Shown: piece by piece, positions 49,002-56,595 of the stretch
How positions within the stretch are numbered: the stretch's first letter is position 1
Layout: each line of letters opens with the position of its first letter
NCBI GenBank assembly: GCA_963738625.1
Contig: CAVTXH010000019.1
Location: 248,001 to 312,000, forward strand
Direction: 5' to 3'
From: UBA7672 sp963738625
GTDB taxonomy: Bacteria; Pseudomonadota; Alphaproteobacteria; Caulobacterales; Hyphomonadaceae
DNA length: 64,000 bases
Program-made: the position numbers and the translations under genes
Notes under the pieces: model-generated
What the model was told of the DNA's origin: nothing
Seen by the model: only the letters and a program-made list of their open reading frames with translations
Database searches by the model: none

Positions 49002-50126
49002 ATGGGCATGGGCAAGACGACCGGATTTGTCGCCGCCGGGTTCGAGCCGGTGCGCGAGGCGTTCGAGAGGAATTTCGAGGAAGGCCTCGAGCTCGGGGCC
49101 GGATTCGCCGCCTATTTGGGCGACGAACTGATCGTGGACCTGCGCGGCGGGTTCATGGACCGGAAAGCGGAGATCGCGTGGGACGCGCGCACGTTGTGCC
49201 CTGTCTATTCCACCACAAAACCCGTCGCTGCGCTGGTGATCGCGACTTTGGTCGAGCGGGGCCTCATCGACTACGATGCGCCGGTTGCCGACTACTGGCC
49301 GGAATTCGGCGCCGAGGGCAAAGACAGGACCACGGTCGCTGAGGCGCTGTCGCATCAGGGCGGCGTGCCCGGTTTTCCTGACCCGATCGACCCGGATCTT
49401 TGGCTTAACCCGCCGGCGCTGTCGGCGGCGCTGGCGAAGCTCAAGCCAATGTGGGGCCGGGGCGAAGGATCGGGCTACCACCCGCTCACCTGGGGCTATG
49501 TCGCGGGTGAACTCGTGCGCCGCGTCTCGCCGCGCTCGCTGGGCGCGATCCTGCGCGAGGATATCTGCGAGCCGCTCGGCATCGATTTCTGGATCGGCCT
49601 GCCGGAAAGCGAACACGCCCGCGTCGCCCAGATGATGAAGCCAAAAGAGCCGACGCAGTTCGGCCGGCCCAACGATGCGTTGCGGGCAGCCTTCCTCACG
49701 CCATGGGCCGCCGCCAATCGCGGCGGCGCTGAATGGCGCAGCGTCGAGATTCCCTCCGCCAACGGCCACGGCACGGCGTCGGCGACTGCGAGGGTCTATT
49801 CGGCTTACGCATTGAAAGGCCGCATCGGCGAGGCGCGCGTGATCGCCCCGGTTACCTGGGACGAGCTCACGCGCGAGCGCGTGTCGGGCAAAGATCGCAT
49901 CCTGCCCGGCGAAGTTGCGTTCGGCGCCGGCGTCATGCGCAACCTGCCGCTGATCTACGGGCCCAACCCGAACACGCTCTGCCATTCCGGCTGGGGCGGC
50001 TCGGGCGCATTCGGCGATCCGGATGCGCAACTCTCCGGCGCCTATATCTGCAACCGCCAGGGCACGCACCTGCTCGAGGACGCGCGCCGCTCGCGCGTCA
50101 TCGACGCGCTCTATAGGTGTCTCTAG
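49002..50126 (+). CDS. Beta-lactamase-fold serine hydrolase (esterase EstB-like)
   Basis: The 374-residue cytoplasmic-type protein lacks a signal peptide. The SxxK motif is STTK (S70, K73), and the second motif lies in GYHPLTWGYVAGEL. The late HSGWGGSGAFGD replaces the usual KTG. The family includes EstB/LipL-type esterases and lactone hydrolases. The ATG at 49002 (MGMGKTTGFV) is preceded only by a weak box; the ATG at 49008 is possible. Its stop shares ctag with the convergent metallophosphatase gene. Confidence 0.87.
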   Translation: MGMGKTTGFVAAGFEPVREAFERNFEEGLELGAGFAAYLGDELIVDLRGGFMDRKAEIAWDARTLCPVYSTTKPVAALVIATLVERGLIDYDAPVADYWPEFGAEGKDRTTVAEALSHQGGVPGFPDPIDPDLWLNPPALSAALAKLKPMWGRGEGSGYHPLTWGYVAGELVRRVSPRSLGAILREDICEPLGIDFWIGLPESEHARVAQMMKPKEPTQFGRPNDALRAAFLTPWAAANRGGAEWRSVEIPSANGHGTASATARVYSAYALKGRIGEARVIAPVTWDELTRERVSGKDRILPGEVAFGAGVMRNLPLIYGPNPNTLCHSGWGGSGAFGDPDAQLSGAYICNRQGTHLLEDARRSRVIDALYRCL

Positions 50127-50836
50127 TCCGCGCCGAGCAATTGCGGCGCATGCCCCGGTTTCAGCATCACTGCCGTCAGATAGCCGCCGAAGCACGCGCC
50201 AGTATCGATATTGATCCGGTTCGGCAGGACCTCCGGCGCCTCCTGCGGCGTATGGCCGTGCACCACAAGAAGATCCTTCAGCTCCTCGCGATCGGGCCAT
50301 TGCTTCGTGTCGAAGAACCGGTCCGAACGAGTCCACAGATAGGTGGCTTCATCCTCTGCAGGGAACGCGCCGGGCTCGATGCCGGCGTGCACGAACACCA
50401 GCTTTCGTTCGCGGTCGTGCAGCAGCAGAGGCAAGCGAGTCATCCACTCGCGGTGCGCATGCGGAATAAGATCGCGCCACGCCTCCGCGTCGATCACGAA
50501 CTTTCCTGCGTAGCTGTCGAGCGTTTCGAGACCCTGCGACAGCCAGCTCGGATCATCGGCCTCGACTTCAAGCGCATCGAGCAGCATCTGCTCGTGATTG
50601 CCCCGCAGCGACACGACTTCCATATTGGAATCGCCCGCGAAGCGCGCCTCCAGCGCCATGACCCTTTCGATCACGCCGCGGCTGTTGGGCCCCCGGTCGA
50701 TATAGTCGCCGAGGTGTACGATTTTTGCCGGCCCGCCTTCGAACGCGATGCGGTCAAGGATGGCGGTATGCAGGCGCGCCAGCTTGTCGGCTTCGCCGTG
50801 TATGTCGCCGATCGCAAAATAAGTGTGCGCAGCCAT
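50123..50836 (-). CDS. Calcineurin-like metallophosphoesterase (PrpA/ApaH-like)
   Basis: The 237-residue protein has the phosphoprotein-phosphatase signature: GDIHG (10-14), GDYIDRG (43-49) and GNHE (79-82), with further metal ligands in VFVHAGIEP and VVHGHTP. It belongs to the group of bacterial serine/threonine phosphatases or symmetrical diadenosine tetraphosphatases; sequence alone does not separate these. The ATG at 50836 (MAAHTYFAIGDIHG) is clear. It is same-strand with the Hpt protein gene, 65 nt apart. Confidence 0.88.
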   Translation of the reverse strand: MAAHTYFAIGDIHGEADKLARLHTAILDRIAFEGGPAKIVHLGDYIDRGPNSRGVIERVMALEARFAGDSNMEVVSLRGNHEQMLLDALEVEADDPSWLSQGLETLDSYAGKFVIDAEAWRDLIPHAHREWMTRLPLLLHDRERKLVFVHAGIEPGAFPAEDEATYLWTRSDRFFDTKQWPDREELKDLLVVHGHTPQEAPEVLPNRINIDTGACFGGYLTAVMLKPGHAPQLLGAD

Positions 50837-50901
50837 CGTCCACTCGAGCCTGGAAGCTCAGACGTGACGCTGTTCTCGGAAACCGGCAATAGGCGGCGCT
50901 G

Positions 50902-51288
50902 TTAGGGGTGGATGCTGGCGAGCTTGGCCAGAACAGCAACGCCCGCCGGGCCGCCTTCGCCCCGCACGTCCTTGGCATGAAGCGCGACAAGCGCCGCGAG
51001 GTGCGCCTTGGACACCATCAGCATTTTTTCGTCCAGCGGATTGGCGCCCCGGCGCAGCGTCTCGATCAGGCCGCGCGCGATCTTGCCGAGCAGGGGATAG
51101 CCCAGCACTCCGGCAAGGCCCGCCATGTCATGCATGGGCGCGTAGATGGTCTCGAGCTGCAGCGAACCAGGCTGCGCCTCGTTCACTATTTTCTGTAGAC
51201 GCGCGAGTTCGCTCTGTGCGCCCTGCCACCATTCGGCTCGGGCAGCTTCCCATTCGGGCGATGCAGTCGGATCGGCGGATGCGCTCAT
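50902..51288 (-). CDS. Hpt-domain phosphotransfer protein
   Basis: The 128-residue helical protein has a histidine phosphotransfer motif MHDMAGLAGVLGYPLLGKIA with the likely phospho-acceptor H53. The rest is a four-helix-bundle-like pattern, and the N-terminal ~40 residues are polar. Hpt proteins relay phosphate between response regulators and kinases. No kinase or response regulator is adjacent, so it may be an orphan relay. The ATG at 51288 (MSASADPTASP) is used; the longer frame to 51360 is less likely. Confidence 0.7.
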   Translation of the reverse strand: MSASADPTASPEWEAARAEWWQGAQSELARLQKIVNEAQPGSLQLETIYAPMHDMAGLAGVLGYPLLGKIARGLIETLRRGANPLDEKMLMVSKAHLAALVALHAKDVRGEGGPAGVAVLAKLASIHP

Positions 51289-51479
51289 GTCTGCAGCCTC
51301 GGAACCCCTGACACTCAACTCTGACGCCTGCGGCGTCACACGCCCATGTAGATCACACACATGGTTGCCTGTGCGTGAAGCGCGGAGGCCGGATTTATTG
51401 CGATGAGCAAAAAAACACAGCTGGTCTGAGCCTGCGGGCGATCATGGGCTTCAAATCTTAAGAACACCCTATCGGTTTA

Positions 51480-51629
51480 CAGCTCTCAGTGCGTTTTGCT
51501 GGGGTTTCGAGGTTAAGATTCTGCTCTCGCGCGTGGCGCCGCTCTTGCGAGGTCGTCTTTCGAAATCGCCCCTCGCGACTTCGCATGGCAAACTTCAGAC
51601 CCCGCCGTCCTCAGGACGGCGGGGTTTTT
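51480..51629 (+). ncRNA. Candidate small RNA ending at an orphan terminator
   Basis: The 375-nt gap 51289-51663 has no credible gene, yet it ends in a perfect plus-strand intrinsic terminator: an 11-bp stem (51600-51610 with 51614-51624), a 3-nt loop and ttttt (51625-51629). The nearest upstream plus-strand gene ends 1.47 kb away. Just before the terminator, gcgagg (51547-51552) can pair with cctcgc about 20 nt later, giving a second hairpin. The 5' end is a guess. The T tract follows the stem only on the plus strand, so the antisense orientation is unlikely. Confidence 0.4.
51600..51629 (+). terminator. Strong intrinsic terminator without an upstream gene
   Basis: A perfect ccccgccgtcc / ggacggcgggg stem with a tca loop is followed by five T residues. 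It ends 34 nt before the stop of the minus-strand rarD gene and terminates plus-strand transcription only. Confidence 0.85.
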
Positions 51630-51663
51630 GTCGCCGCCGCCAGCGGGAAGCCGCTCTCTGGGA

Positions 51664-52563
51664 CTAGTCAGCAGCGGGAAGCGGTTGACGCACAGGTCGC
51701 GATGCCGAGAAGCTGAACACGATCACGCCCAGCCAGATCAGGCCGAATGTCACGGCGTGGCCTGGCGTGAATGGCTCGCCCAGCGCCAGGGCGATCAGAA
51801 ATTGCAGGCTGGGGCCGATATACTGCAGCATGCCGATGGTGGAGAGCCGCAGGCGCCGCGCGCCCATGGCGAACAGGATCAGCGGCGCTGTTGTCACCGG
51901 CCCGGCCAGCAGCAGCAATCCAACCAGCCCCGGACCTCCATTGCCGAACACCGGGGTCCCGTAAGGCAGGAGGAACATCAGATAGAGCGCGGCGGCCGGG
52001 GTCAGCCAGATCGCCTCGATCGCAAAGCCGACGCGGCTGTCGACCGGAACCTGCTTCCGGATCGCGCCATAGATGGCGAACGAGAAGGCGAGCGACAGCG
52101 AGATCCATGGGAACTGTCCCACAAACAGCGTCTGGTTGAGGACGCCCAGCGTCGCGACGCCAAGCGCTACAAGCTGCAACGGCTTGAAACGCTCGCCGAA
52201 CAGAATCGCGGCGAAGAGGAAGGTGATCAGCGGATTGATGAAATAGCCGAGGCTGCCCTCCAGCACCCGATTGTGCGTCACCGCCCAGATATAGATCGTC
52301 CAGTTGGCCGCGATTGCGAGGCTCGATGCGAACAGCGCCAGCAGGATTTTTGGCTGCCGCTTCAGATCCCACAGCTCGGTCCACTTGCCGGCGAACAGAA
52401 CCAGCAGGATCGCTGTCGGCGCCGACCACACGATCCGGTGCGCCAGGATCATGGTCGGCGAGACGTCGCCCAGCAGTTTGAAATACAGCGGCAGGAAGCC
52501 CCACAGCGCATAGGCGCCGATGGCGGCGAACAGGCCGGTGCGGGTTTCCGGGTTCGTGGGCAT
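51664..52563 (-). CDS. rarD: EamA-family transporter, RarD type
   Basis: The 299-residue protein has ten predicted helices and the RarD pattern: TGLFAAIGAYALWGFLPLYFKLLG, ILAHRIVWSAP, ANWTIYIWAVTHNRVLEGSLGYFINPL, FGERFKPLQ, and LQYIGPSLQFLIAL. RarD proteins are drug/metabolite-type exporters of unknown substrate. The ATG at 52563 (MPTNPETRTGLF) gives the family length; the longer frame to 52674 has no hydrophobic start of this type and overlaps asd. It follows asd on the same strand. Confidence 0.9.
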   Translation of the reverse strand: MPTNPETRTGLFAAIGAYALWGFLPLYFKLLGDVSPTMILAHRIVWSAPTAILLVLFAGKWTELWDLKRQPKILLALFASSLAIAANWTIYIWAVTHNRVLEGSLGYFINPLITFLFAAILFGERFKPLQLVALGVATLGVLNQTLFVGQFPWISLSLAFSFAIYGAIRKQVPVDSRVGFAIEAIWLTPAAALYLMFLLPYGTPVFGNGGPGLVGLLLLAGPVTTAPLILFAMGARRLRLSTIGMLQYIGPSLQFLIALALGEPFTPGHAVTFGLIWLGVIVFSFSASRPVRQPLPAAD

Positions 52564-52642
52564 TGCAACCAGATAGGACGTCCAGCCTGTCCGCGTAACC
52601 GGAAAGACGACAGCCAATACGGTTTCGGCCCGAGAAATTCTC

Positions 52643-53677
52643 CTAGACTTTATGAGGCCCGCTGAAAACGCCACGGTTCTGCAGCAGCTCGGCTGTCTGG
52701 ACGGCGTTGAGCGCCGATCCGTTGCGCATGTTGTCCGCCACGACCCAGAGGGCGAGACCGTTTTCGACCGTTGGATCGTCGCGAACGCGGGAGACGTAAG
52801 TCGCCCACTCGCCGATCGATTCGACGGGCGTCACATAGCCGCCTTCCTCTTCCCGCTTGTCGACCACCATGATGCCGGGCGACTGGCGCAGCAGGGCGCG
52901 CGCCTCCGCCGCTGGCAGCGGCTCGGCCATCTCGATATGCACCGCCTCGCCATGGCCGACGAAAACCGGGACGCGAACGCACGTCGCGATCACCTGGATG
53001 TCGTTGTCGATCATCTTCCGAATCTCGGCGGAGATGCGCCACTCTTCCTCGGTGGAGCCGTCATCCATGAAGTCCTCGATCTGCGGGATCACATTGAACG
53101 CGATCTGCCGCGGGAACTCCTTCGGCGTCGGCGGCTGGTTCACATAGATGCCCTTGGTCTGCACCCACAGCTCGTCCATCGCACGCTTCCCCGCCCCGGA
53201 GACGGCCTGATAGGTCGCAACCACCACGCGCACGACGCCGGCCGCGTCGTGAATCGGCTTTAACACCGCGGCAAGCTGCGTGGTCAGGCCGTCAGGGCAG
53301 GCGATCATGTTGCGCTTGGAATAACCCTCGATCGCGTCCGGGTTCACCCCCGGCGCCACCAGTGGAACCTGTGTGTCCGAGCGGAAGGCGCGCGAGGTGT
53401 CGATGACGATACAGCCGGCCTGCGCGATCTTGTTCGCCCATTTGCGCGCCGCCGCGTCGTTGATCGCCATGATGCACAGCTGCACGCCGCCCCAGTCGAA
53501 GTTTTCGGCGTCCTTGGCTTTCAGCGTCCGGTCGCCATAGCTCACCTCGGCGCCTACCGATTTACGCGAAGCGATGGCGTGGACTTCCGCAGCGTCGAAT
53601 TGCCGCTCGTCCATGATGTTCAGGATCTCGCGCCCGATCATGCCCGTGGCCCCGAGAACCGCGATTTTCATCGCCAT
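52643..53677 (-). CDS. asd: Divergent aspartate-semialdehyde dehydrogenase homologue lacking the nucleophile cysteine
   Basis: The 344-residue protein is clearly of the Asd family: KIAVLGATGMIGREIL, SRKSVGAEVSYGDRTLK, TYQAVSGAGKRAMDEL, a TCVRVPVFVGHGEAVHIE active-site arginine/histidine region and VENGLALWVVADN. The canonical N-C-S/T nucleophile segment (ANPNCST) reads ACPDGLT here, so glycine 130 occupies the cysteine position and a cysteine (C127) sits three residues earlier. The substrate-binding IDNSS segment reads IDTSR. Asd normally reduces aspartyl phosphate for lysine, threonine and methionine synthesis. ggag precedes the ATG at 53677. Activity is in doubt. Confidence 0.8.
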   Translation of the reverse strand: MAMKIAVLGATGMIGREILNIMDERQFDAAEVHAIASRKSVGAEVSYGDRTLKAKDAENFDWGGVQLCIMAINDAAARKWANKIAQAGCIVIDTSRAFRSDTQVPLVAPGVNPDAIEGYSKRNMIACPDGLTTQLAAVLKPIHDAAGVVRVVVATYQAVSGAGKRAMDELWVQTKGIYVNQPPTPKEFPRQIAFNVIPQIEDFMDDGSTEEEWRISAEIRKMIDNDIQVIATCVRVPVFVGHGEAVHIEMAEPLPAAEARALLRQSPGIMVVDKREEEGGYVTPVESIGEWATYVSRVRDDPTVENGLALWVVADNMRNGSALNAVQTAELLQNRGVFSGPHKV

Positions 53678-53891
53678 CACAATCTCCTGACTTGTCCGGA
53701 CTAATGCCCGGAAACTGGCCCGCCTGGCCGCTTCGTCGTCTTGTCGTCACATTCCTGCGGATAGGTCGACAAGAGTGTCGCATGGCCATTTCGCACTAGT
53801 CGCGCGGTCATGTACAAGCGCGGGTTCAGTATCGGGAATCCGTCCGCGGGCCTAGCCCTCATCCCGCCCTACGAACGAAACAGGAGCAGTC

Positions 53892-54269
53892 ATGTCGGAC
53901 GTCGCCGCGCTCGTGAGACGCTATGTCGAGCGTTACAACTCGAACGATGTCGATGGCATGCTGGAATGCTGCGCCGACGATGTCGTATTCGAGACGGTGA
54001 CCAACCCAGGCGGCTCCATCAAGCTCAACGGCAAGGACGAGATGCGCGAAGTGATCGTGGCGACCACCCGCGCCTTCCGCGAGCGCCGCCACGATGTCAT
54101 AGCCATCATCGTCGATGGCGAAAGAGCCGCCGCCGAAACCGTTTTCTCAGGGGTAGCCGCCGCCGAGCTGGGGCAGAGCGTCCGTCCAGGCGAGCATGTA
54201 TCGATCCGCGGCGCCACGATCTTCGAGACCCGCGACAACCGCCTCGCGCGCATCTGCGACTACAGCTGA
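53892..54269 (+). CDS. SnoaL/NTF2-like protein
   Basis: The 125-residue protein has the cone-shaped NTF2-like fold pattern: an N-terminal helix VRRYVERYNSNDVDGMLECCADDVVFE, then alternating beta strands, with VSIRGATIFETRDNRLARICDY at the end. SnoaL-like proteins are ketosteroid-isomerase relatives, dehydratases or polyketide cyclases; no partner gene identifies the reaction. A caggag box precedes the ATG at 53892. It is divergent from asd. Confidence 0.8.
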   Translation: MSDVAALVRRYVERYNSNDVDGMLECCADDVVFETVTNPGGSIKLNGKDEMREVIVATTRAFRERRHDVIAIIVDGERAAAETVFSGVAAAELGQSVRPGEHVSIRGATIFETRDNRLARICDYS

Positions 54270-54310
54270 AGCCCGCCGGGCCCATGCCCGCGCCTGCGTC
54301 CTGATCCGGC

Positions 54311-54433
54311 ATGGAACAGGGCAAGACGCATCAAGATCCGCCCGCCTGCCTGGCTGTCTTCGCAGGGGGTGTCTTGGGTTTGGCCGCAGCCGTGCTCACA
54401 CTGACGCCGCGGCCGTCGCCGCGCGTCCGCTGA
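54311..54433 (+). CDS. Possible 40-residue membrane micropeptide
   Basis: An ATG frame codes for 40 residues with a hydrophobic centre (LAVFAGGVLGLAAAVLTL), a charged start and an arginine-rich end. There is no convincing ribosome-binding site, and it lies between the NTF2-like gene and the convergent leuB gene. It may be chance. Nothing else is visible in this 173-nt gap. Confidence 0.2.
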   Translation: MEQGKTHQDPPACLAVFAGGVLGLAAAVLTLTPRPSPRVR

Positions 54434-54442
54434 CGGCGCCCG

Positions 54443-55528
54443 TTACAGCGCCTTCAGGATCGCATCCGCCATCTGCCGCGTCGACATGGCCCCGCCGAGG
54501 TCGCCTGTGCGCGCGCCGGAATTCAGCGCCTTGTCCACGGCCTTCACGATGCGGTCAGCCGCCTCGATCCGGTTGAGGCTCCAGCGCAGCGCCATCTCGA
54601 ACGACAGGATCGCCGCTATCGGGTTGGCGAGGCCCTTGCCCGCGATGTCAGGCGCCGAGCCGTGCACGGGCTCGTAAAGCCCCGGCGTTCCCGGGTCGCC
54701 CAGCGCCGCCGACGGCAGCATGCCGATCGACCCGGTCAGCATCGCCGCCTCGTCCGAAAGAATATCTCCGAACAGATTGTCGGCGAGGATGACGTTCATG
54801 TCCTTAGGCGTCTTCACCAGGTGCATGGCCGCCGCGTCCGCCAGCATGTGGTGCAGCGGCACGTCGGAGAACGCTTCCTTGTGCAGCTTGGTCACTTCTT
54901 CCCGCCACAGCACGCCGGTCTCCATGACGTTGGATTTCTCGCAGCTCAGCACGCCGGGGAATCTTCCGCTCCATCCCTTGCGCCCGCGCGCTAGTTCGAA
55001 CGCCACCCGCGCCACCCGGCGGATCTCGCCCGACGTGTAGCTTTGCGTATCCACCGCCCGGCGCTCGCCATTCGGCAGGGACGTGATCTCCTTCGGCAGG
55101 CCGAAATAGACGCCTGATGTCAGCTCGCGCACGATCACCAGGTCGAGCCCCTCGACGAGGTGCTGTTTCAGCGCGGAGGCCGAGGCAAGGGCTGGAAAGC
55201 AGTAGGCCGGTCGGATGTTGGCGTAGACGTCGAGTTCCTTGCGCATCGACAGCAGGGCCGCTTCCGGCCGCTTGGCGCGCGGAACATTGTCCCATTGGGG
55301 TCCGCCGACCGCGCCCATCAGGATAGCGTCCGCCTTGCGCGCCCGCGCCAGCGTCTCCGCCGTCAGCGGTTCGCCATACGCGTCGTAGCTCGCACCGCCG
55401 AACAGCGCGTCTTCCAGTTTCAGATCAGGCGCCACCGCCTCGGCCACCCGCCGCGTCTCGGCGATGACCTCCGGCCCGATGCCGTCTCCAGGCAGGAGAA
55501 GCAGGGTTTGCGTGTTCGTGGCGGCCAT
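54443..55528 (-). CDS. leuB: 3-isopropylmalate dehydrogenase
   Basis: The 361-residue protein shows LLLLPGDGIGPEVI near 9-22, GAVGGPQWD, LRKELDVYANIRP-type MRKELDVYANIRPAYCFPAL, the RELTSGVYFG active-site motif, the tyrosine/lysine catalytic region and NLFGDILSDEAAMLTGSIG, then HGSAPDIAGKGLANP. It oxidises and decarboxylates 3-isopropylmalate in leucine synthesis. The ATG at 55528 (MAATNTQTLLL) is used. It lies upstream of asd on the same strand, with the NTF2-like gene between them in the other orientation. Confidence 0.96.
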   Translation of the reverse strand: MAATNTQTLLLLPGDGIGPEVIAETRRVAEAVAPDLKLEDALFGGASYDAYGEPLTAETLARARKADAILMGAVGGPQWDNVPRAKRPEAALLSMRKELDVYANIRPAYCFPALASASALKQHLVEGLDLVIVRELTSGVYFGLPKEITSLPNGERRAVDTQSYTSGEIRRVARVAFELARGRKGWSGRFPGVLSCEKSNVMETGVLWREEVTKLHKEAFSDVPLHHMLADAAAMHLVKTPKDMNVILADNLFGDILSDEAAMLTGSIGMLPSAALGDPGTPGLYEPVHGSAPDIAGKGLANPIAAILSFEMALRWSLNRIEAADRIVKAVDKALNSGARTGDLGGAMSTRQMADAILKAL

Positions 55529-55561
55529 CAGCGTCTTGTCCCGTGTCTGTCGCGAGGCGTC

Positions 55562-56518
55562 TTAGAGCTTTTCCGCCCGCCGGGAAACCCGCGACCCGGC
55601 AAGATCCATCGTCTCCTTCGCCACATCCCGGATCACCGTCCGCACCCACGCCAGAACCGGGTCCGCCGCCCGCACATGGCTCCACACCACCGTCAGCTCC
55701 AGGTCTACATTCGGCAGCGGCGGCTCCTTCAGCGCCAGCCCGAACTCGTCCGCGAACCGGCTTGCGAACACGCGGCTCAGCGTCGTCGCCATATCCGTCC
55801 CCGACACCGCCGCCAGCGCCGCGATGAAGTGCGGCGTCACCAGCGCCATCCGCCTGTGCACGCCCACCTTCGCCAGTTGCGCATCAAGCTCCGATCCCGC
55901 ATCGCCCAGGATCGAAATGCCGACGTGGGATACCTTCCCATAGTCCTCGATGGCCCATTTTTTCTTCGCCATCGGATGGCCCTTGCGCAGGACCAGCGCC
56001 AGCCTGTCGTGCGCATAGCTCTCGCTCCGCGCTCCCGGCGGCAGCGGCGTCGTCGCCGTCGCAAAGGCGAGATCGAGCCGCCCTGTCTCCACCCGCTCCA
56101 CCAGGTCCGGCCCATAGTTCTCGAAGCGAATGTCGATCCCCGGCGCCTCCCTGGCCAACCGCGCCATCAGCGCCGGCGCCAGAAGGATCGTGTGCGTGTC
56201 GATGCCGGCGATCCGTATCGTCCGCTGCACCCGCGCCGGATCGAAACTCGGTTCGCGGAACACCGCCTTCACATGATCCAGCGTCGCGATCAGCTGCGCC
56301 GCCAGGGCCTCCGCGCGCGGCGTCAGCGCGTATCCGCCGGGCACGCGCACCAGCAACACATCGCCCAGCACCTCGCGCAGCCGCGCCAGCGCCCGGCTCA
56401 TCGCTGGCTGGCTCAACCCGACATCAGCGGCAGCCTGGCTCACATTCCGCCGCTTCAGCAGCGCTTCCAGCGCCGGCAGCAGGTTGAGATCGACGCCAGC
56501 TAAATTCACTTCGTGCAT
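55562..56518 (-). CDS. LysR-family transcriptional regulator
   Basis: The 318-residue protein has an N-terminal winged helix-turn-helix (NLLPALEALLKRRNVSQAAADVGLSQPAMSRALARLRE, roughly 10-43) and a C-terminal periplasmic-binding-like effector domain starting near 90. The order of motifs is that of LysR, of the NodD/LinR-like branch. It is transcribed divergently from the epimerase-like gene; the inverted repeat between them overlaps its own start codon, so autorepression is likely. The ATG at 56518 (MHEVNLAG) is used. The likely target is the epimerase gene. The effector is unknown. Confidence 0.9.
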   Translation of the reverse strand: MHEVNLAGVDLNLLPALEALLKRRNVSQAAADVGLSQPAMSRALARLREVLGDVLLVRVPGGYALTPRAEALAAQLIATLDHVKAVFREPSFDPARVQRTIRIAGIDTHTILLAPALMARLAREAPGIDIRFENYGPDLVERVETGRLDLAFATATTPLPPGARSESYAHDRLALVLRKGHPMAKKKWAIEDYGKVSHVGISILGDAGSELDAQLAKVGVHRRMALVTPHFIAALAAVSGTDMATTLSRVFASRFADEFGLALKEPPLPNVDLELTVVWSHVRAADPVLAWVRTVIRDVAKETMDLAGSRVSRRAEKL

Positions 56519-56550
56519 ATCAAGAATACCAACTATGCATTTCTGATATG
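56516..56550. promoter_or_regulatory. Probable LysR operator between regulator and epimerase genes
   Basis: Bases 56516-56526 (catatcaagaa) and 56541-56550 (ttctgatatg) form an inverted repeat with one extra base in the left arm; the centre contains the T-N11-A spacing usual for LysR sites. It overlaps the start codon of the LysR gene and lies 46 nt before the epimerase gene. Confidence 0.55.
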
Positions 56551-56595
56551 ATCGTCCGGGCCCTACCTTGCTGTCAACGAGCAAGGAGCAGCGCC

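Noticed and set aside
44630..50126. Antibiotic-resistance beta-lactamases
   Set aside because: Both serine hydrolases have SxxK but lack the usual third motif and context of resistance enzymes; they fit esterase or peptidase relatives better.
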